The translations under genes were made by a program, and so were the position numbers. Shown here one piece after another: positions 1 through 13,100 of a DNA stretch of 64,000 bases. Location of the stretch: positions 1 through 64,000 of the forward strand of contig CAJJDN010000096.1 of NCBI GenBank assembly GCA_905182985.1, read 5' to 3'. Below the pieces are notes generated by a model, which did not search any database, was not told where the DNA came from, and saw nothing but the letters and a program-made list of their open reading frames with translations. Within the stretch, counting starts at the first letter, position 1; every line of letters begins with the position of its first letter. Origin of the DNA: Paramecium sonneborni. Taxonomy: Eukaryota; Ciliophora; Oligohymenophorea; Peniculida; Parameciidae.

Positions 1-848
1 TAAGGAAATTATAATTTTTTGTTTGTTTGCAGAATTTATTTTTATTAATTTTCTAAAATTATTTAATCCTCTAATTTTTATATTTTTTTTCTTTGTTTTA
101 AATTGTTGATATTTTTTTTTTTGTTTTATTTAAAAATTTTGGAATATCCTTATAAAATTTTTAAAACATTTAATTTATATTTTATATTAAGAATCAATTA
201 GAAATGTATTAAAATATATTACAATTTATTTTATGTCTTTTGATTAATATATTTTTAAATGAGAAAATATTAAAAAACCTTATTTTATTGATTTAGATTG
301 TAAATTACTGTTAAAAATCAGCAAAAATAGCGTTTTTACCAATCCTAAATTTTTAAGTCTTTTAGTTGGGAGTATAACGATATATTATATAAAAATAAAC
401 GTTAATAATATTTTACAAACCCTTTTCTAAACTTTAGTAACAATATTAATTAAAATAAATTTTAATATAGATATACATTATTACATCAATGAAATAAATT
501 TAGAAATAATCTAAAGAATTTTCACTTTTTTTCTTATTGTTCTTAATCTTTCTATCTGGTATACTTTTTATAAAAAGTAATCTATAAAATTAATTTATCT
601 ATAAAATATAAGTTAATATTTTTAAATGATTATGTCATGAAGGCATCAAGGAATATGGAATTAAGCAATAAGTTGTGAACATAAAAATTTAAATCATAGC
701 AACTTAAAACAATAAATTAATTTATAATTAAAATGCAGTAATTTTGAGAGTCAAAGACACCTTTGTAAATAAATAAAAACAGAGTAAATAAGAGAATCTT
801 AGAAGATTTCATAAATATTGACTACTATCGATAAAAATAAATATCTTC
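1..848. other. gene-poor AT-rich stretch
   Basis: No reading frame with plausible protein composition was found on either strand in the ciliate code. Base composition is extreme A+T with long A and T runs. It lies upstream of the decayed GGG-repeat gene and may hold its lost 5' part. Confidence 0.5.
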
Positions 849-2640
849 AATGAAAAGAAGAATTTGGAGACTAAAATAATAAAATTAGTAAATGGACAGC
901 AATTTGATAGGGGCAACTCTTATAAAATGTTGGAGGATATAGTAAAATTATGAAATTAATTTGTATATTAAAGATGGAGAAAAGTAGGGTATGTGGAAAG
1001 AACAAACTAAAAATTATTAATTTTAATTAATAAAAATGCTCAAGTCTATTATTTTGGATATTATTTAAATAATTTGAGAAGAATAGAATAGTAGTATATA
1101 TATACAACAATAAAAAAATGTTTTAATTTATATATTATTTAGAGGTGGAGGATTTTACAATAACTAGTGTTAAAAACAGGAAAATGGATAATTCCATCTG
1201 AAGAATTTTGGGAGTATATAAAAATCATAATACTTTTATTGATGTTGAATTCAAACAAAATTGGAATGTGGATGGATGTTTATGAAGATTTTTCTACGTA
1301 TATGTGTCTAATGCAAAAATTTTGTTTAAATTAAATCATTGATTATGGTTAATACCAAAATGGGAAAAAGTTGGTAGATGGGATATTTTATTTAGTAGAA
1401 ATAATAATAAATTACTATTTGAATTAATATATGGTTATAAAAAAATATATAGTGGTGGTGAAGAGTTTGTGATGATAAAAAAATCCAAAAGAAAATTTGA
1501 ATGAATTAATTAAAATTGATAGATGGATTGAATTGAATTGAGTGCTGGGTCTTAGAATTATTTTTATATGTCAATATAAAATTATTAGTGATAGTCATAT
1601 TATTTATAATGGTATATAAGAATGGAGAAAACATAGTTAAGTGGGATATTTTATTTAAGGATTGGTATATTCTGATAAATTTAAATTGATGTAAGTGTAA
1701 ATTAAATATATTTTTAAATTAAACTATTGAATGTTTCAAGTAGTGGTGGATTATATGATGAGAAATAGTTAAATGAAAGTGATGTATAGATTGGTACTTG
1801 GAATTAATTGAGTGATTAATATAAAAGGTATTTATATATGTCTAATTTTAGTTAAGTCTTAATGATTAGTGGTGATTAATATAAATATGGTAAAAAAGGT
1901 TGTATAATAGGATACATATATTTTATAATAAAGGTGGAAATAGATTAAGAATAGTTTAAAATATTTCTACATATATTTGTCATTTAATGTTATAGTGATG
2001 GTGGATTATATGATGGAACATTATAAAGTTTAAATGTTGTAGATTGAGTTAAGATTGGAAAATGGATTGAGTTGAGTTGTGGTAGGTATTTTATTTTTAG
2101 TGGTGAAGCATAAATAATACATAATGGAGAATATAAAAATGGAAAAAAAGTTCGGGATTTATTATATAAGGGATCACATTTAAATTTATATTTTTATCTA
2201 AAAAACTATTGGAAAAAAGTGGAGGTAGTGAATATAAAGATGATAATGTTTTAGGATAAATAAAAATTGGAAAATCGATTGAATTGAATTGAGGGATAAT
2301 TTTGAAAAGTATTGTAGTATAGTTAAATCATTTTCGAAGGTGAATATTAGATGGTAATAAGGTAGGTAGATGGGATATTTATTTTTAATGGAATGGAAAA
2401 AATAACAGGATGTAATATATGAAACTATTATTTTCGCATATCTTATGATAAAAACACTAATATATAAATTGAACTGTTAATGTAGCTAGTGATTAAATTA
2501 GTTGGGTTTATTAAGTAAATTTAATTGGTGAATTCAAAAATGATAAAAAAATTGATACATGTGAGGAGGAGGTAGATATTAGAGGATATTTTAAAATGTT
2601 AGCATTTTATTATAGTATAAAAATTTAGTAAGGAAATAAA
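849..2640 (+). pseudogene. decayed GGG/MORN-like repeat gene
   Basis: Recurrent units resemble the family seen intact at 10.1-13.7 kb: a glycine triplet followed by Y-D-E/N-x-G, then K-x-G-K/R-W, then Y-x-G-x-Y-x-N-G-x-K. Recognisable starts lie near 1141, 1451, 1743, 1990 and 2221. Within single units the GGG motif and the following G-K-W motif sit in different frames only about ten codons apart, too close for an intron to reconcile. The unit near 1451 has lost its third glycine and its Y-D. I infer a relic rather than a working gene. An unusual number of sequencing indels is the alternative. Boundaries are approximate. Nothing shows it is transcribed. Confidence 0.6.
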
Positions 2641-3403
2641 TTATGATTATTTAATTAAATTATAGCTAATAAAACTATAATTTTGGTCAAATAAATATTA
2701 TTAAATTCTTTTACAAATTAGAATAAATAAATAAATCATTTAAATTATGTTTTTTTAACATAAGTAAGTAAAAAATCATCTGAGAACCAAAAAAAGAAAT
2801 AAATTAGCGGTTTTAAGGTTAATTTGTTAATCGTCAATTATTATCAAATTCTTGCGAAAAAATTATTTTATTTTCTAGTTGACTTTTCATTTAAAATAAA
2901 ATTTATTATTAAGTTTTTTCTTAATGTTTCTAGAAACTAGAGATAAATAAATTAGGAAAAGTAAATGATAATTAATAATTCTATAATAATACTTAAGTCT
3001 ATATTATTTATACTAAATATTATGCAACTATCTATTTTTTCTTTTAAAATAATTTTAATTTTAGGAGTACTTTTAGTATATAATAATTAAATTTAATTTT
3101 AAGTATAGATTGCCATTTTCTGACAATGCAATATAGCTTTTTTTACGTTTGATGACAAGATATGAGATGCAACCAATCTGATTAAAAGAGACTTTTGATC
3201 AAGTGAACATTATTTCGATTTAAGTAATAATTAAGGAGCTTAATAATTTTTACTTTAAGTATTAGAATTTTTATAATTAGAATCTTTGAATATATAGTAT
3301 TAATATTATTTTTAATAGGTTAAAATTTAATTAATCTTTTAAAATATTTTAATAATTTCCATAACTTTTAATATCTATTTTATTATTATTATTTACAAAT
3401 CAA
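2641..3403. other. intergenic, nothing recognised
   Basis: AT-rich sequence with no supported gene on either strand. Confidence 0.5.
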
Positions 3404-3673
3404 ATGAATTTTTTATTTTATCTAATGTATATTTTATTAATGCTATTACAGATACATTCTGTTTCATCAACTCATAAAATATACGCGACAGTTGATGATT
3501 TAAAAGCAAAAAACTAATGTATCATTATATTATTTATCTAAATGATTTTTAATTTAATGGAATTTCTGTATGATTATTGGCTGCAAATCTTAATTACGAT
3601 TGTTTACAATATAAAGGTAAAAGTATAAATTAAAGTTGAGTTATTTATATTTGATCAAATATATAAAGCTTGA
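3404..3673 (+). CDS. small ORF with signal-peptide-like start, doubtful
   Basis: Open for 89 residues in the ciliate code. It starts with a hydrophobic N-terminus (residues about 2-17, leucine rich) followed by S-V-S-S-T-H, which looks like a signal peptide and cleavage region. The rest is low-information hydrophobic sequence, and another frame from about 3560 (with L-L-A-A-N-L-N-Y-D-C) looks equally protein-like. A secreted-protein gene fragment with unresolved introns is possible. No family is recognised. Confidence 0.25.
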
Positions 3674-4720
3674 TAAATAATAACAAATAATTATTCATAA
3701 TTTATCAAGAATTATTATATTTATTAAAATAATTTAGTTATAAATAATCTATTTCAGCATTATCGATCGATATAATTTATATATTATTAGAATATTTGAC
3801 AATTTTGCACTATTATGTAACTAAATATAATATGTTATTTATATTTCCTATCAATTCCTTAGATCGATGATTATTCCACAATTTTTTGTATTTTGTATTT
3901 AATTTATTTTAGAATTCTATTAAAAGTTACAATCCTCCTATATCACAAAAATTAAAAGATATCCAGAATATGTAAGATATATTAGAGTTAATGAAATATC
4001 TTTTTAGAATATAAATAAATAATATTTTTTACAAGCTATTAATGAATATCAAATATAAATCAAATTAACTTGACTCTGCATAAAACAACTAGATCACAGA
4101 ATAACCTAAGAATCATATATGTAATTATATTTGTACTTTACATTTAAGCTTTTTAAATTATATAGAGTTCTAAATCTATCACAATCAAAATTAGTTCATA
4201 AATTTAGAACATAGATTTTCTGAAGTATTTTAAAGAAAGATTACGATATATTAGATTCAATAGTGTTTATATGTAAATTTTTGAGGAACCCTTATTTATA
4301 TATTTCTTCAAATAGTATACTATGATTTTTGTGACAAATGAATAGAAAATCCTGGTCCAAAGCAAAAAAATAAATATCTATAAAATTACTGAATAAATTA
4401 TTAATTATAGTTTTATTTTAATTACACCTTCAAAAATGTTTAGTCTCAAGATATACAACTATTATAATTATTAGATTCTTTTCGAAATTTTTATACATTC
4501 CAAATAATAACTGGATTAAATATATTCATCGAATTAATAACCCAAATGCCGAGAAAGTTAAATCTTTCTTGTTTCTCTTTTTTTAGAATCATTAATAAAA
4601 ATAAAAAAACAGCCAATACCACATCTACTGTTTAATTAAGATGGCATTTTTTTAAAGTTACAAGCATAAAATAATTTTTGTAATTATGCTAGTTCTTAAA
4701 TAATCGCTATAGCCAATTGA
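3674..4720. other. intergenic, nothing recognised
   Basis: About 1 kb of A+T-rich DNA without a supportable reading frame, long for this compact genome. Confidence 0.45.
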
Positions 4721-5280
4721 ATGAAGTTTGAAACAAATACAAAATAATAAAGGTTGACCAATAATCAATTCTAGAATATAATCATTCTATTATCAATTGT
4801 ATATCGATATTTTAATTTTGATTATCAATTAAGCTAAAAATGAACTTACATATTTAATATCAAATTATTATAAATTCTGCTTTTAAATATCTATAAATAT
4901 TTAAGCTAAAAAAATAAAAATCGATTTCTTACAGAAGAAATAAAAGCTTATCATGAAAGAAAATAATAAAAAAACTTAATCCTAACTGAAGTCTTAGTAT
5001 TTTTGATTTTAGAGAAATAAGGCAAAAAATTTTAGTTCTTTCTTCAACTAATAATATATCTAATGACTTAGATAAAAAAATATCAAAACTATTAGGCCAG
5101 ACAAGAGAAGAATAATTTACTGATTTAAGAAATATTTTTGAAAATGTTAAATTTAGCTTAAAGCTAAAAATAATTGAGTATATCCAATTAAAAAGCTTTA
5201 ATGATCTAATTAAATAAGTGAATACCTTAATTTAATTTGAAAATTATTCTTTTAAATCTTTATTTAAAACTAAGAATTGA
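4721..5280 (+). CDS. uncharacterised 171-residue protein, two introns
   Basis: The ATG is preceded at once by an in-frame TGA. Two 22-nt introns (4753-4774 and 4991-5012, both GT...TAG) contain the only stops in the frame. Removing them leaves 172 codons ending in TGA. The protein is helical and charged, with Q/K/E-rich segments (for example E-E-I-K-A-Y-H-E-R-K) and a more hydrophobic N-terminal third. No known domain is recognised. Both introns begin GTT or GTC rather than GTA, which lowers confidence in the splice model, although the phase agreement at both joins is good evidence that it is real. Confidence 0.5.
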
Positions 5281-5309
5281 ATATAATTAATTAAATTTTT
5301 CTTTACTCC

Positions 5310-5783
5310 TCACTTACGAAAAAGAAAGAAGGGAGCTAATAGAAAAAGATTTTACCATACAGATACAAAAATAATAGGCAATGTATTAATAAATTCTTGG
5401 GAACTCAAACATTTAATTTGTAAAATATTGGCCAAACCCTTTGATATTATAAATATCGCATTCTTCCCATAATCCTCCTTATACATCCCAATCACTTTAA
5501 CAGAAAATTTAATTTTTAAAACATCATTATTTTGTATGAGAAGTATAACTTGGTCTCCAAAAGCCTATGATTTTTCAATTTTTATACGTCGCAGGAGCCA
5601 GTTGATATTAATTAAATTAGAAATTATATTTTAATACTTTTTGTTATCAATAATTGAGCATTTTGTCACATTATAACTCCCAGAATAATATCCTTGAATA
5701 GATTAATATTTTTAACAACCTTCATCTACATAATACTCACCTAATTTAGCAAAAATATGTTTTAGTGAAGAAATTTATTGCAA
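5310..5783 (-). CDS. open frame without a start, possible gene fragment
   Basis: A frame open for about 157 codons on the minus strand, ending at TGA 5310-5312. It reads protein-like, with patches such as G-E-Y-Y-V-D-E-G-C, G-D-Q-V-I-L-L-I and K-V-I-G-M-Y-K-E-D-Y-G-K. No ATG was found in frame. Upstream is a TGA at 5784-5786 and then the end of the WD40 gene. I tried short introns and found none that recovers a start. It may be a 3' remnant of a longer gene. No family recognised. Confidence 0.3.
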
Positions 5784-5853
5784 TCAAAAAATTGTTTTAG
5801 ATTTCTTCAAATCTGAAATTTGAGATAAAGAAGTTTCTTTTGCTCTTATGTAA

Positions 5854-7076
5854 TTTGTTCTTAATTCTAAATGATAAAAAATGAATATTATTAAAAACTT
5901 AAATATTTTTAGAATATATCAAAATCATATCTTGTAAATAAAGTATTAACCACCAACCCCTTCCCTTCCGTTAGCATCCCAGTAAATTAAAAATTGCCCA
6001 TCATTCGTTAAAGATCCAAATAGTCTAGTAGATTTACAAGTAATGACTCCAGCTATTTTCAATATTTAATCTGGATATTCTTTTACTATATAGATTCTAA
6101 TTTTATGTTTGACTATTATAATATTTTTCTCTTAATTATATATAACTGGAAATAGATGAAAATCAAATTCCTTGTTGTTTTTTTCCAAACTTATTCTTGA
6201 TTAAAAGTCTTCTGAAAATTATCCTTTTTGTTCTTAATAAACAAAAATGCAATCCTAACTCTCCTTATCTCCAGATACCCATATAAAACGATTATTATTT
6301 AAAAAAAGAATTCTTGATGCAAATTCATCAACCTACTTTGTAACTGTTGATTAAAGTTTCCATTTATCATCATTTCCTTTTTTCCATATTAAAATAGATT
6401 TATTAATTTGGCAAGAAACTAATATAGTTTCTGACTGATTCATAGTTAAGCCTTCCACATCTCCTGCAGTTAATTATAGCTAATATGAATATGTTAACTT
6501 GTTTGAATTTAAATCAAGATTCCAGATGAGTATCTTTTCATCAGAACCTCCACTTATAAGCTAATTTTCATTTTAATTTAACAATATACAATTTATTGGA
6601 CCATTATGCTAAAAATTTAATTATGAGCAAATCCATTATTTTTGATTCTTCATTTACCAACAAAGAATTGTTTTATCTTAAGAAGCAGAAATTATTGTAT
6701 CCCTTTTTTTACTAAATATCAAGCAGGTTACATAATCCATGTGTCTGTCTAAATGAGTTAAAAAGTTCATCTTACCATTTATAAATTCCCAAATAACTAT
6801 ATAATTTTCTTTAGTTGTAGCAATAATTGTTCCTGATTTATTAATTGAAATAGCATTACAAGTTTCATTCTGATACGATGTATTATTAATTAAATTTAAT
6901 GATATTGAATTATCTTTTACTCTTACAGGAGAAATGTCTTTTAAAATTATTGATTCCTTTAATATACTTTTAATATCTTAACTTTCTTAAAAATTTTAAA
7001 AACGATTAAGATCCATTTCCATTTTTTATATCCATTGCGAATTTTTTTCCTCAAAATTCATATAGTATTCTTTCAA
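5854..7076. repeat. first copy of a 1,223-bp duplicated segment (assembly overlap)
   Basis: The same 1,223 bases occur again at 7078-8300, separated only by one N at 7077. I noticed no base difference between the copies. The first copy stops abruptly inside the WD40 coding sequence and the second begins downstream of that gene's stop, as expected when two overlapping contigs are placed end to end without merging. Confidence 0.9.
5925..7076 (-). pseudogene. truncated extra copy of the WD40 gene (likely artefact)
   Basis: This is the C-terminal three quarters of the WD40 gene annotated at 7149-8714, identical as far as I could see, ending at TGA 5925-5927. Its 5' end is cut by the N at 7077, so it has no start codon. 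It should not be counted as a second gene. Confidence 0.85.
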
Positions 7077-7077
7077 N
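7077..7077. other. single N, contig join
   Basis: The single ambiguous base marks the point where the two 1,223-bp copies abut. It is best explained as a scaffold join of unknown size. Confidence 0.85.
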
Positions 7078-8300
7078 TTTGTTCTTAATTCTAAATGATA
7101 AAAAATGAATATTATTAAAAACTTAAATATTTTTAGAATATATCAAAATCATATCTTGTAAATAAAGTATTAACCACCAACCCCTTCCCTTCCGTTAGCA
7201 TCCCAGTAAATTAAAAATTGCCCATCATTCGTTAAAGATCCAAATAGTCTAGTAGATTTACAAGTAATGACTCCAGCTATTTTCAATATTTAATCTGGAT
7301 ATTCTTTTACTATATAGATTCTAATTTTATGTTTGACTATTATAATATTTTTCTCTTAATTATATATAACTGGAAATAGATGAAAATCAAATTCCTTGTT
7401 GTTTTTTTCCAAACTTATTCTTGATTAAAAGTCTTCTGAAAATTATCCTTTTTGTTCTTAATAAACAAAAATGCAATCCTAACTCTCCTTATCTCCAGAT
7501 ACCCATATAAAACGATTATTATTTAAAAAAAGAATTCTTGATGCAAATTCATCAACCTACTTTGTAACTGTTGATTAAAGTTTCCATTTATCATCATTTC
7601 CTTTTTTCCATATTAAAATAGATTTATTAATTTGGCAAGAAACTAATATAGTTTCTGACTGATTCATAGTTAAGCCTTCCACATCTCCTGCAGTTAATTA
7701 TAGCTAATATGAATATGTTAACTTGTTTGAATTTAAATCAAGATTCCAGATGAGTATCTTTTCATCAGAACCTCCACTTATAAGCTAATTTTCATTTTAA
7801 TTTAACAATATACAATTTATTGGACCATTATGCTAAAAATTTAATTATGAGCAAATCCATTATTTTTGATTCTTCATTTACCAACAAAGAATTGTTTTAT
7901 CTTAAGAAGCAGAAATTATTGTATCCCTTTTTTTACTAAATATCAAGCAGGTTACATAATCCATGTGTCTGTCTAAATGAGTTAAAAAGTTCATCTTACC
8001 ATTTATAAATTCCCAAATAACTATATAATTTTCTTTAGTTGTAGCAATAATTGTTCCTGATTTATTAATTGAAATAGCATTACAAGTTTCATTCTGATAC
8101 GATGTATTATTAATTAAATTTAATGATATTGAATTATCTTTTACTCTTACAGGAGAAATGTCTTTTAAAATTATTGATTCCTTTAATATACTTTTAATAT
8201 CTTAACTTTCTTAAAAATTTTAAAAACGATTAAGATCCATTTCCATTTTTTATATCCATTGCGAATTTTTTTCCTCAAAATTCATATAGTATTCTTTCAA
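7078..8300. repeat. second copy of the 1,223-bp duplicated segment
   Basis: Matches 5854-7076 at a constant offset of 1,224. Unlike the first copy, it continues in frame into the N-terminal part of the WD40 gene, so it belongs to the complete locus. Confidence 0.9.
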
Positions 8301-8714
8301 CTCGTCATCCCATTTATTTTCAATCAATTTATCAACATCTTTATTGAAATCTGAAACACAATCATTAATTTACAAGGAATTCATATATTCTCTCCAATAT
8401 TTTGTATGTTTTTCCAATTTTTCTATCAATCTATTTAATGTAGATTTCAAATTCGAAATATTATTTTCTATTTTTAAAAGTTGTTAAAATTTAAATTGGG
8501 TAAAGAGTTCTATTTATTCTTTTTATCTCTCTTTAAAATCAGAGATCATTAATTAAACATTAGTAATATCTAAAATCTGATCATTATTTTTTTGTTCCCC
8601 ACATAAATCACACATAAATCTATCTTTTGAAGTGAGTTTTTTATTCAATCTAACTTTTGTAATAGGTTCATTATGATTATTTAGACAAACTAAATGAGGT
8701 ATAACTTATGACAT
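7149..8714 (-). CDS. WD40-repeat protein with N-terminal coiled coil
   Basis: Single exon of 522 codons, 521 residues, with many TAA/TAG read as Gln and ending in TGA. The N-terminus carries C-x2-C-like elements near residue 35 (M-C-D-L-C-G-E-Q), followed by a helical region at about 60-160 with heptad-like spacing. WD40 units follow. They are recognisable by I-V-I-W, S-A-S-Q-D-K-T-I, S-G-G-S-D-E-K-I-L-I-W-N and a last blade ending F-L-I-Y-W-D. This resembles a large Paramecium family of zinc-finger-like/coiled-coil/WD40 proteins, presumably protein-interaction scaffolds. The specific partner cannot be deduced. The next upstream gene on this strand is the TPR gene. Confidence 0.85.
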
Positions 8715-8855
8715 ATACTTTAAATAATTTAATTAAATTTGATTTATATAAAATCCTAAATATGATTTTTTTATAATTGTTTAAGAATTGAACAGTTTTT
8801 GTTGTATAATTAAAAGTAATTTCTAAAAAATGATTATAAAAATATAGTTAGAAAA

Positions 8856-9785
8856 TCAAGTTGGGACTCTGTTTTAGGTAAACTCATCAAATCTTTCTAA
8901 AGAATTTAATTAATTCAAATTACTTTATGTTTTTAGAGCCAATTCATAATTTTAATTTATTAAGAGAGCTTTTTAAACAAATTCTCTTGCTTCAACCTCT
9001 CTACCTAATCCAAATAATATTTCTCCTAATTTACAACTCAAATTTACCTTTATTTCTATAATAAACTTGTAACTTTTGGTCTGACCTTCTTTTTTCTTAA
9101 TCTATTGCTTAATTAATATAGTTGAGAATATTATCATTATATTATCCTAAAAACTTTAAACAGTCAGCTAATTATTTAATATCAAATACCTGCATTAAAA
9201 TTACCTTATGATGAATTGGGTTCATGCTTTAGAATTTTTAAAGCATATTTCAAACCTAGTTCATAATTACATTACATCTTTAATGCTATGGCTTTTCTGA
9301 ATAAAATAATTTACTTATTCCTTTAAGAGCTTTTAAATTTTATTTATCCTACTTTAACACTTCCTCAAAATCAAATTAAGCATAAGAAAGGTTATTTACA
9401 TCCAAACTTAAATTTCCTTGTTATTTGATTTAATTAAAGTACCTCTGTAAATTCTAGCTTCAACAAAACTAGGATTTATTCGTAAAACTTCTGAAAATTT
9501 TTCATAAGCTTCTATTTTTTTTTTCTTTTTGTATAAATCTTTAGCTTCACAATATAAATTTATCATAAAATCATTTTAATTATGTGGTTTTTAGGCTTAA
9601 TCTAACTAATTATCATCATAAATGGTAATTTTTACAAAACTTTCTTTATTTAAATTTATCTTAACATTTAATCCTTCAAAAAATAAGTTAAGGCTTTTTA
9701 TTTATGAAGAAACTTCTTTAAAGCATTCTAATAGTTCCTTATCTCTCTTAAACTTCTCTAAATATATATTGAGAAAAAAAAACAT
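8856..9785 (-). CDS. TPR-repeat protein, four micro-introns
   Basis: 276 residues after removing introns 9417-9442 (26 nt), 9286-9314 (29), 9168-9189 (22) and 9026-9047 (22). All four joins restore the same frame. Tetratricopeptide-type helices are visible: A-Y-E-K-F-S-E-V-L-R-I-N-P-S near residue 100, L-K-Q-D-K-Q-N-L-K-A-L-K-G, G-L-K-Y-A-L-K-I-L-K-H-E-P-N and A-R-E-F-V-Q-K-A-L-L-I-N-Q-N-Y. The start ATG at 9785 is followed by M-F-F-F-L and preceded by an in-frame TGA. The second intron could end at a nearer AAG without changing the frame. It is probably a protein-protein adaptor. No further specificity is visible. Confidence 0.8.
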
Positions 9786-10100
9786 TTTAAATAGGGTTCA
9801 TCAAACTAAGAATTTGAGTTTTATCCTATTGTTATACAATATTATATTAAAGATTAGTAGTTGCTTATGAATTTATTTAATTCTTATTTACTCGTTTCTA
9901 TTTCATTTAGATCAACTTCAATCTTTGTAACATTATCTGATACTATAGTAACATTATTATTATTCTTTTAAAGGTTAGGGATATTTTAGAACATTAAATA
10001 GAATTAAATTTATCAATTCATTTATAATAAACTATTCACTTTAAAATTATAATAAATTGAACTATATTATTTAATTACTATAATTTGTTTAATTAAATAA
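9786..10100. promoter_or_regulatory. divergent intergenic region
   Basis: 315 bp between the starts of the TPR gene (minus) and the GGG-repeat gene (plus). Any promoters of both genes must lie here. No specific element is recognised. Confidence 0.4.
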
Positions 10101-13100
10101 ATGAACAAAAATTTTTTAGATGTTAAAGATGCTGAGGAATAACATTATCAAATCATTAATAATATCATACAAAATTGCATTCTACATTCATATGTTTTCA
10201 TTTCATTTCAAAATGAAGAAACTACATAAGGTTAGTAGAGTAGATCATAGAATTTACAAATAGAAACTTAAATGGGTAGAACTTTCTTTTTTCGAGAAGG
10301 AGAAGAATATTATTATGTAAGAAAATATGTTTATAAAGGCTGGATAATTAATGAATAATTAGCCTATTGGAATTTGGATGATCAATATTGGCTAACACTT
10401 TTATAATAAATATTTAGTATCAACAATTTTTCTTGATTTTTAAACGAGTGGGAGAGCTATAATAATAGAGGAGGGATAAATAACATTAAATTATCTTTAA
10501 CTCATAAAAATTTTGGAAAAAAAATAATAAAGCCCTTAATATTAAATTAAAGCTGATCAAAAAAAGAGGGAGAATTTAGCTTTGATTAAATTAAGAAATA
10601 GGATGCTTGGATGGTATGTAAAATAAATTAAAATTAACACTAGCTAGATCTATAACTGTAAAGAATATAATGATCAATATGTTATTTGGAAAAATTTAGA
10701 ATTAATTAATTTTTATCATCCAAAGTATTATTTGATTAATTATATTAAGTATGTATCCTCCTAGTATACCTTATTTTAAATATAGAGATTATAAAGAGTA
10801 AATATAATTGAAACTTTATGAAGCGGTAGTCAATTAATTTGTTTTGGATAATATTGTAAAGGAATAAAAAATGGAAAATTTTTTATTTAATTTAGAAATA
10901 ATTCTGACTCTGGATTTTAAACCATGTATTTAAAATTAATTTATAAACTAAGAGGTGGAGGAGACTATAATAAAAATGGGAGAAAAAATGGTAAATGGAT
11001 TTGTGTAGTTAAGAATTTTTTAAAGTAATAATTATATTAAATTTTGATAGATAAAACTAAGTCATATTTGAAGGTGAATATAGAAATGGAATAAAAAATT
11101 CATAATGGAATATAAAAACTAGAGAAAATACAGATCAATAATGGCAAACCATGTAAAAGTTTATAATTTAATATTAATTAGAGGTGGTGGAATATATGAT
11201 GAAGAAGGTAGGTAAATAGGAGATTGGATTGAATAATATGACTAATTAATGTAAAATAAAATCTTAATAATAGTTTTACTGAATTTTAATGGAACATTCT
11301 TTATAAAAATAGTAAATAAAAGTCAGAATTAGATCTTTATTTTTTGGAGTCTAATGGCTATTTTAAATAAATGTATGAAAACAAATTTTATTCATTAATT
11401 AGTTAAAATTATATATATGATGATTATTAATTTTCAGAAAATAAATGGCTAAATTAAAATTTAGAACTTATTTTGTAATGATAATAATTTATAAGAAGGA
11501 ATTAAAAAATATTTTTTGCTGGATCATTTAATTAAGGTAAACGGGTAGGAGAATGGAAAATTCTCACATAAGATACAGTTATGTAAAGAAAAATGAAATT
11601 AATATTTTAGAGGAGGAGGGTTATTTGATTTTAATGGATTGAAACAAGGGAAATGGATAGAAATTAGAGATAATTTTTATGGGTATCAGAAATTCATTAG
11701 GTTAGAAAAATATTGATAAAGTAAATAGGAGAATATCAAAATGGAAGAAAAATAGGGAAATGGTATATTTAATGGGTTGAAATTTTAACAAAAAACAATA
11801 AAATAATGTAATTTTTATATTTGAATAAAGTGGAGGTGGTAATTATGATGAAAATGGAGTAAAATAAGGTATATGGGAAGATTTAATTTTGGATTTTAGT
11901 GAGTATTATTATAGTTTAAGTTTAGATAGAATTAAATTATTTATAAGGGGAGTTATAAAGATGGAATTAGAATAGGTTAATGGATAATTCAAAGTACAAA
12001 AGATTTATCTAAATTAAAGATTATGTATTTAGATAAATAATAAATATAGGGGTGGAGGATAATACGATGAAAAAGGATTAAAAGTAGGTATTTGGAGAGA
12101 ACCATGTTAGAATTATAAGAAGTTAATTTTGATTTTATTGTAGAAACTGTGAAATTTATTAAAGTGGACAATACTAAATTGGAAGGAAGATTGGGTATTG
12201 GTAATTTTAGTTGAAAAAAAAAATAGTTCATAGAAAAAATAAAGATGATAAATTTTAAGATCTGTAATATTTATATTAATATTAGTGGTGGTGGAAATTA
12301 TGATGAATACGGATAGAAAAGTGATGTTTGGACAGAGATTTCTTAATATTTTAGAGAGTAAAATAAGTTTAGATTTCAGGGATTGCCAAATTTTATTTGA
12401 AGGTAATTACTAAAAAGATAAAAAAATTGGGTTATGGAATATCAAATATAGATATAGTGAAGGAAAAGATTTTGAAATTATGTAATATTATTATAGATTA
12501 AAATTTTTAGAGGTGGAGGAAATTTTGATGAAAATGGAATAAAATGTGGATTATGGAAAGATGTTAATGAAAATTTTTCAGAGTAAAAACTATTTTTATA
12601 ATAGTTCACGCTAAGTTTTAGAAATAGTTTTATATCAACTTGGTAGAAAGCATGGAAAACATAAAATAGAATATAGAAAAATTCATGGTTCTTAATTTAT
12701 TTAAATGTAATTATATCCATAAAAAAATAGATGTGAAGGATAATTTAATTTTAAAGGTTAAAAAGATGGTGTTTGGAATGAGTTACATTATTAATTTAGA
12801 GAGTATAATTATATATTTTAGAATAGTTTCTGTTAAGTCATTAAAAAAGGACAATATTAGGATGGAATAAAGTAAGGTAAATGGGATATAACATTTAGAG
12901 AATTCTATGATTAAGAATTTGTGAAAATGTAAATTTAATAAAAGCTTTTAGTGGTGGTGGTAAATATGATAATGGAATAAAAGTAGGAAATTGGATTGAT
13001 ATTGATCAATAATTTTGTAGGTTTTGTAATATAATATTTTAGATCTCGTTAAATAATTTAAAAAGCAGAATATATTAAAGGGTTAAGAATTGGAAATTGT

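Noticed and set aside
9622..9870. 82-residue plus-strand ORF
   Set aside because: It lies antisense to the first exon of the TPR gene, which has repeat motifs and consistent introns.
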